Of a DNA stretch of 36,429 bases, positions 32,533 to 36,429 are shown one piece after another. Origin of the DNA: Advenella faeciporci (GTDB lineage Bacteria; Pseudomonadota; Gammaproteobacteria; Burkholderiales; Burkholderiaceae_B). A model generated the notes under the pieces. The model saw only the letters and a list, made by a program, of their open reading frames with translations. It ran no database searches and was not told the origin of the DNA. The stretch spans positions 1 to 36,429 of the forward strand of contig NZ_BMYS01000012.1 in NCBI RefSeq assembly GCF_014652395.1. Reading direction: 5' to 3'. Position 1 is the first letter of the stretch. Each line of letters opens with the position of its first letter. The position numbers and the translations under genes were made by a program.

Positions 32533-33651
32533 TTATTTTCGTGTGTAAAAACTCACCTTATCATCATCAAGACTGATACCCAGACCCGGACCAGTTGGAA
32601 TTTTCAGGGTGAAATCGCTGTAATCCAGCGGCGTTGCCAGAATTTCATCTTTCAGCAAGAGCGGGCCAAACAGCTCGGTACCCCACTCCAGATTGTTTAA
32701 AGTCGAAAACAAATGGGCAGCCGCAATGGTTGCAATCGAACCCTCAAGCATCGTACCACCATACAAGGCGATATCAGCCGCCTGGGCAATACCAATCAAA
32801 TCACGGGCATGCTGCAAGCCACCCGCCTGCTCAATCTTGATGGCAAACACATTGGCGCAGTGCTGTGATGCAAGCGTAAACCCGTCTTCCGGTCCTTTCA
32901 GGGATTCATCGGCCATAATTGGCACAATGCCCAGCGCTGTCAAACGCTGCATGCCTGCCAGGTTTTTCTCATGAATGGGCTGTTCTACCAACTCTACACC
33001 AACATCCGCCAAGGCACGAAGATTTTGTACCGTCTGGGTTTCAGACCAACCCTGATTTATATCAACACGAATGCTGACATCATCACCCACGGCCTTCCTG
33101 ATGGCGGCGATATGCTTGATATCGTCTTTGGGCGAGCGCATGCCAATTTTAAGCTTGAATATATTGTGCCGGCGTGTTTCCAGCATCTGCTCTGCTTCAG
33201 CTATATCTTTTTGCGTATCGCCACTGGCCAGTGTCCAGGCCACGCCAATTTCATTAGCCACCACCCCACCAAACAGGGCATTAAGGGGAACGCCAAGACG
33301 TTTGGCATAGGCATCATATAAAGCCGTTTCTATTGCACACTTGGCAAAACGATTATCTTTAATGGTTTTATTGATTAATTTGCGCAACGCAGCCAGTTTA
33401 GTGGCTGATTGTCCAATAATGAGTGGCGCAAAATAACTGTCAATATTGGTCTTGATGCTTTCGGGGCTTTCGCCGCCATAATTCAAGCCACCAATCGTTG
33501 TTGCCTCTCCAATACCTTCAATGCCATCAGAAGTCTTGATGCGCACCAGCACTATGCTTTGGCAATGCATGGTTGCCACAGACATTTTGTGTGGCCTGAT
33601 AGTGGGAATATCCAAAATCCGGGTATTAACTTCAACAATTGTCGCGTCCAT
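32533..33651 (-). CDS. catB: Muconate cycloisomerase
   Basis: A 372-residue enolase-superfamily enzyme that cyclises cis,cis-muconate to muconolactone with Mn(II). The barrel residues are present: KxK-type HNIFKLKIGM, metal ligands in VRIDVDINQGW-like RVDINQGWSE, LVEQPIHEKN and PIMADESLKG, then VFAIKIEQAGGL. N-terminal IVEVNTRILDIPTIRPHKMS is the capping domain. I choose the ATG at 33651, preceded by GAGGA; an upstream ATG at 33681 has no ribosome site. It is the first gene of a catB-catA operon. Confidence 0.95.
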   Translation of the reverse strand: MDATIVEVNTRILDIPTIRPHKMSVATMHCQSIVLVRIKTSDGIEGIGEATTIGGLNYGGESPESIKTNIDSYFAPLIIGQSATKLAALRKLINKTIKDNRFAKCAIETALYDAYAKRLGVPLNALFGGVVANEIGVAWTLASGDTQKDIAEAEQMLETRRHNIFKLKIGMRSPKDDIKHIAAIRKAVGDDVSIRVDINQGWSETQTVQNLRALADVGVELVEQPIHEKNLAGMQRLTALGIVPIMADESLKGPEDGFTLASQHCANVFAIKIEQAGGLQHARDLIGIAQAADIALYGGTMLEGSIATIAAAHLFSTLNNLEWGTELFGPLLLKDEILATPLDYSDFTLKIPTGPGLGISLDDDKVSFYTRK

Positions 33652-33693
33652 CTTGTCCTCTGATGCAATACTTCTTTTCATAAATATTTCAAG

Positions 33694-33723
33694 AGTATAT
33701 AAGCACTAGCCTGATGGGTCTAA
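33694..33723 (-). promoter_or_regulatory. Activator-dependent promoter of catB-catA
   Basis: On the minus strand a weak -35 TTAGAC (33718-33723), an 18-nt spacer and a good -10 TATACT (33694-33699); start of transcription is predicted near 33687. The -35 is identical in sequence and spacing to that of the Bug-catC arm and follows the operator at 33744-33758 by 20 bp. Confidence 0.7.
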
Positions 33724-33743
33724 TACGGAATTTATTGCAACTC

Positions 33744-33758
33744 ATACCAAAAAGGTAT
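33744..33758. promoter_or_regulatory. CatM/BenM-type operator (ATAC-N7-GTAT) before catB
   Basis: ATACCAAAAAGGTAT fits ATAC-N7-GTAT exactly. Its centre (33751) is about 64 bp upstream of the predicted catB start of transcription, the classical LysR recognition position. A further GTAT half-site abuts the -35 box on the minus strand (33723-33726). Confidence 0.8.
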
Positions 33759-33773
33759 AGGTTTACATAGATA

Positions 33774-33809
33774 AAAAACCGCTATTCCGTGTAAGGAATA
33801 GCGGTTTTT
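33774..33809. terminator. Rho-independent terminator after the adhesin gene
   Basis: A 15-bp perfect stem (33774-33788 with 33795-33809, including A/T flanks) around a 6-nt loop. On the minus strand it ends the adhesin transcript about 45 bp after its stop and insulates the catB promoter next to it. Confidence 0.88.
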
Positions 33810-33852
33810 ACTGTATGACAACGAGGGCTAAGACCAAAGCCCTACCTTGGTA

Positions 33853-36429
33853 TTACCACTGATAACCCGCGCCAATGGTTGCTCCCATTTGGCCGCGTGA
33901 AGAGCCGGCCACGCTGCCTTTAATAACCCACTTACCGTTTTCGGTAACCGTAGATGCGCCAAGAGCATAACCAGACTCAGAGGCATAAACACCACCAGCC
34001 ATGGAAACCATGCTCTTGCCTGGCAGATAAGCCTGCGGTAAACCTGCAACCGCCATGGCAGTTGCGGCACCGGCGTCAGCGCGTTTTTCAACACGGCGGA
34101 CATCACCCCGCAAGGCTGAGATGTCGTTGCGCACTTCGGTTAAGTCAGCAGGTGTCGCGCCCTGAACCATACGGGTAACCTGATCCAGGTTCACTGCATC
34201 GGTTCCGTCAACCGCTTCAGCAACACCGGTCAGGCGACGGGCTTCACCACTTTCATTCCTGAAGTTAACCTCATTGCCACCTGTAGATTTACCGACAGTA
34301 ATAGCTGCATTGGGACTTGCCTGCTGAACCAGACCAATCTTGCCATCATTAACCTGATTATATAGATTGGTTACGGAATTACTGACGCTGTTAAAAGCAT
34401 CTCCAACATTAGTGTAGTTATTGTTAACAATACCACCTTGAGTAATCTCATTGATATTGTAGGTGGTGCCAGTAATGGAACCATCAATATTAACTACTGT
34501 ATTTCCACCCAGCGCATCGGCAATGGATTGATTGGTCGCATGCAATTGAGCACCGTTGATAGCATCGGTACTTGTTGCATTAACTGCACCCGCTGCCACG
34601 CCAGTCAACTTACGGGCCTGGCTGTCTTTATTCTGAAAGTTCACCACACTGCCATCGGTATCTTTACCGACAGTAATATCTCTTGAAACAGTATCTTGCT
34701 GTACCAGATTATTGCCACCTACACCGTTATTTTCAAGGTCGGTAACACGAGTATCTAGGTAATACAAGGCACTTCCCACATCAGTAAATGACTGACTGGC
34801 ATCAGAGAAACCATTGTAAGTGGGGCCGGTCACTGTACCGTTTAGCGCGATGTTGGCACCACCACCCAATGCATTAATAACTGGTGTCAATTGTCCAACG
34901 GTAGCGGCATCACTGCCTTTAGTGCCATTTGCAACATTAGTGATACGACGCTCATTACCCACTGAACCGACTGAAACGGTATTGGCTTCGTTGGCAACAG
35001 AGCCTGTACCCAGGGCAACAGCATTTGTTGCTGTCGCTTGAGCAAGCGCACCGATTGCCACAGAGTTATTGACTGTCGCCAGAGCACCTAAACCTAAAGC
35101 GGTAGAACCCTCTCCCGCGGCAGAAGCACCAGAGCCTATAGCAGTAGCGCCAGCCTTTGCCGCAGAAGCGGCACCACCCAAGGCCACAGTAGCCTCAGCC
35201 GTAGCCGCTGCGCCTGTACCCAAAGCGGTCGTTAATGCACCACTGGCCTTGGCTCCATCACCAATCGCCATGGCGCCTGCACCATTAGCGGTAGCAATAG
35301 CACCGGTACCCAAACCGTTTATTTCTCCACCACCAATTGCAATTTCACCAACAACCGGAGCCGGGATTGGTGTGCCTGGGTTTGGTGCAGCAGCAGGCTG
35401 CACCAAACCTAAAATATTACCGTCAGATTGCAACAATGCCAGGTCCAGTGGCTGTTTGCCCTGCAATGCCAACGACAAATCATCAACCAGATCCAGATGC
35501 AGATTTTGTGGCAACTCGATACCCAGGTTGCTTGTAACACCATTAACAACGCCTACAACCGGATTAACAACCGGAGCCAAGGCACCCAACAGGGAGTTAA
35601 GCAGGCCTTCAACCGGTTTCAAAACAGGTGTCAACACACCGTCAAGTGTGTTGCCGAGCTGGTTTTGGGGTAAGGTAATACCAGTAGCCAAATCAAGCAC
35701 ATTGCCTGAACCACCTTGAGCGCCACCACCCAGTAAACCACCAAGCAGGCCACCGCCCTGGCCACCGCCCAGCAAGCCGTCCAACAGACCACCAGAGGAC
35801 TGACCGCCACCCAGCAAACCGCCTAACAAACCGCCAGAACCAGTAGTACCGGTACTTCCGGTCAAACCGCCAACCAGACCAAGGACGGGATCCAATGGGC
35901 CACCTTGGCCACCACCGGTCAAGCCTCCAGTCAGGCCACTTAACAAACCATTAACGGTACCCACCACAGGGGTCAGTGCACCCTGAGCGCCAACCAGGCC
36001 ATTTACCAAACCACCAACAGGTGCCAACGGGCCACTGGCGGAAGTCAAATCGTTAACCAGGCCGGTAACAGGCGCCAACGCACCGGTTTGTGGATCGACC
36101 AGACCGTTGACCAGGCCACCGACTGGAGCCAGGGCAGTATTGTCGACCAGTCGATCAACTGTTCCCTGTACATCGGTAATCGCACCAGCACCCGCACTGC
36201 CGCCACCCACCAAACCACCATTGCCACCCGTCAAACCACCGACCAGACCCAGAACAGGATCAAGCAAACCACCGGTGCCTGTACCGGATTGACCACCGGT
36301 TAAACCACCCACCAAACCCAGAACTGGATCCAATGGACCGCCTTGGGCACCACCGGTCAAACCACCGGTTACGCCACTTAATAAACCATTCACAGTACTC
36401 ACAACAGGAGTGAGTGCACCCTGATCGCC
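33853..36429 (-). CDS. Trimeric autotransporter adhesin, C-terminal part (cut by the window edge)
   Basis: The frame is open to the window edge: 858 residues are visible and the true start lies beyond 36429; a GTG at 36402 is internal to a repeat. From the N-terminal side there is a long Gly/Leu/Val repeat region (GPLDPVLGLVGGLTGG, APVGGLVNGLV, GGLLGGLLGGG). Next come YadA head repeats (VALGTGSVANEANTVSVGS and similar) and a neck (ITNVANGTKGSDAATVGQL). Two stalk modules follow, each with LVQQ, ITVGK and ARKLTGV/ARRLTGV. A final coiled coil and the YadA anchor (residues about 770-858, AGAATAMAVAGLPQAYLPGKS) end in GAGYQW. It is a surface adhesin that secretes itself through a trimeric outer-membrane barrel. 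A terminator follows at 33774-33809. Confidence 0.93.
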   Translation of the reverse strand, partial: GDQGALTPVVSTVNGLLSGVTGGLTGGAQGGPLDPVLGLVGGLTGGQSGTGTGGLLDPVLGLVGGLTGGNGGLVGGGSAGAGAITDVQGTVDRLVDNTALAPVGGLVNGLVDPQTGALAPVTGLVNDLTSASGPLAPVGGLVNGLVGAQGALTPVVGTVNGLLSGLTGGLTGGGQGGPLDPVLGLVGGLTGSTGTTGSGGLLGGLLGGGQSSGGLLDGLLGGGQGGGLLGGLLGGGAQGGSGNVLDLATGITLPQNQLGNTLDGVLTPVLKPVEGLLNSLLGALAPVVNPVVGVVNGVTSNLGIELPQNLHLDLVDDLSLALQGKQPLDLALLQSDGNILGLVQPAAAPNPGTPIPAPVVGEIAIGGGEINGLGTGAIATANGAGAMAIGDGAKASGALTTALGTGAAATAEATVALGGAASAAKAGATAIGSGASAAGEGSTALGLGALATVNNSVAIGALAQATATNAVALGTGSVANEANTVSVGSVGNERRITNVANGTKGSDAATVGQLTPVINALGGGANIALNGTVTGPTYNGFSDASQSFTDVGSALYYLDTRVTDLENNGVGGNNLVQQDTVSRDITVGKDTDGSVVNFQNKDSQARKLTGVAAGAVNATSTDAINGAQLHATNQSIADALGGNTVVNIDGSITGTTYNINEITQGGIVNNNYTNVGDAFNSVSNSVTNLYNQVNDGKIGLVQQASPNAAITVGKSTGGNEVNFRNESGEARRLTGVAEAVDGTDAVNLDQVTRMVQGATPADLTEVRNDISALRGDVRRVEKRADAGAATAMAVAGLPQAYLPGKSMVSMAGGVYASESGYALGASTVTENGKWVIKGSVAGSSRGQMGATIGAGYQW
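35860..36429 (-). repeat. Long-period direct repeat within the adhesin gene (438 bp, 146 codons)
   Basis: The 132-bp segment 35860-35991 recurs at 36298-36429 with mostly silent differences, encoding LTPVVxTVNGLLSGxTGG, then LTGGxQGGPLDPVLGL, then VGGLTG. A shorter, more diverged copy lies near 36230-36290. The period is in frame. The right copy runs into the window edge, so more copies may follow. Confidence 0.8.

Noticed and set aside
35069-35719. A 216-codon open frame on the plus strand inside the adhesin
   Set aside because: It is an Ala/Pro-rich mirror of the Gly/Ala repeats of the adhesin gene, which has clear YadA domains on the other strand.
35700-36429. Regularly spaced repeats that could suggest a CRISPR or satellite array
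   Set aside because: The repeats are in-frame, vary mainly at silent positions and encode Gly/Leu/Val motifs of the adhesin; spacers are not unique sequences.
36402-36429. A GTG at 36402 as the start of the adhesin gene
   Set aside because: The reading frame is open to the window edge and the residues before the GTG (DQGALTPVV) continue the repeat, so the start lies outside.

Overview
The window looks like a chromosomal segment of a betaproteobacterium of the order Burkholderiales, probably an Alcaligenaceae-type organism with roughly balanced base composition. The assignment rests on the conserved tol-pal block with ybgC and cpoB, the zapA/6S RNA pair, the divergent rppH/proS pair, a TctC ('Bug') solute-binding protein, a DUF4148-like small secreted protein and the style of the rRNA leader. 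It is an inference from gene content; no marker rRNA body lies inside the window. There is no prophage, insertion sequence, CRISPR array or integrase.

Layout. Positions 1-290 hold the leader and a strong promoter of an rRNA operon that runs leftwards out of the window. Next come an Lrp/AsnC regulator divergent from 4-hydroxyphenylpyruvate dioxygenase, an ArgO/LysE exporter, msrA with a cytochrome c, and lgt. lgt converges on a 6S RNA gene that follows zapA and a coiled-coil partner gene. A 3-hydroxyisobutyrate-dehydrogenase-type enzyme, a small secreted protein, an NAD-binding epimerase-like protein with a 30-bp perfect palindrome next to its promoter, and tRNA-Leu(CAG) follow. The central block (9.0-16.9 kb) is rppH, proS, ybgC, tolQ, tolR, tolA, tolB, pal and cpoB: RNA decay, prolyl-tRNA charging and the envelope-constriction machinery.

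From 16.9 to 25.1 kb is a mixed housekeeping stretch: alpha/beta hydrolase, PCuAC copper chaperone, succinyl-CoA:acetate CoA-transferase, a divergent DUF411 protein (with a perfect FNR-type box between the last two), a GST, an amino-acid binding protein, a fused PabB-PabC and a PhnA-type zinc ribbon protein.

From 25.2 to 33.8 kb is a catechol ortho-cleavage region. A CatM/CatR-like LysR regulator sits upstream of an AidB-type acyl-CoA dehydrogenase and an NCS2 permease. It is divergent from an arm encoding a Bug solute-binding protein, catC and catD. A second, converging arm encodes catB and catA. Together CatA, CatB, CatC and CatD convert catechol to 3-oxoadipate. The two arms carry promoters of identical geometry, each with a perfect ATAC-N7-GTAT operator, which is the most informative regulatory signal in the window.

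The right end (33.85-36.43 kb) is the C-terminal part of a trimeric autotransporter adhesin with a YadA head, stalk and anchor preceded by an unusual Gly/Leu/Val-rich repeat region. It is cut by the window edge.

I did not find a clearly new multi-gene system. The best leads are the paired cat promoters, the Bug protein inside the cat regulon, the 30-bp palindrome and the repeat region of the adhesin.
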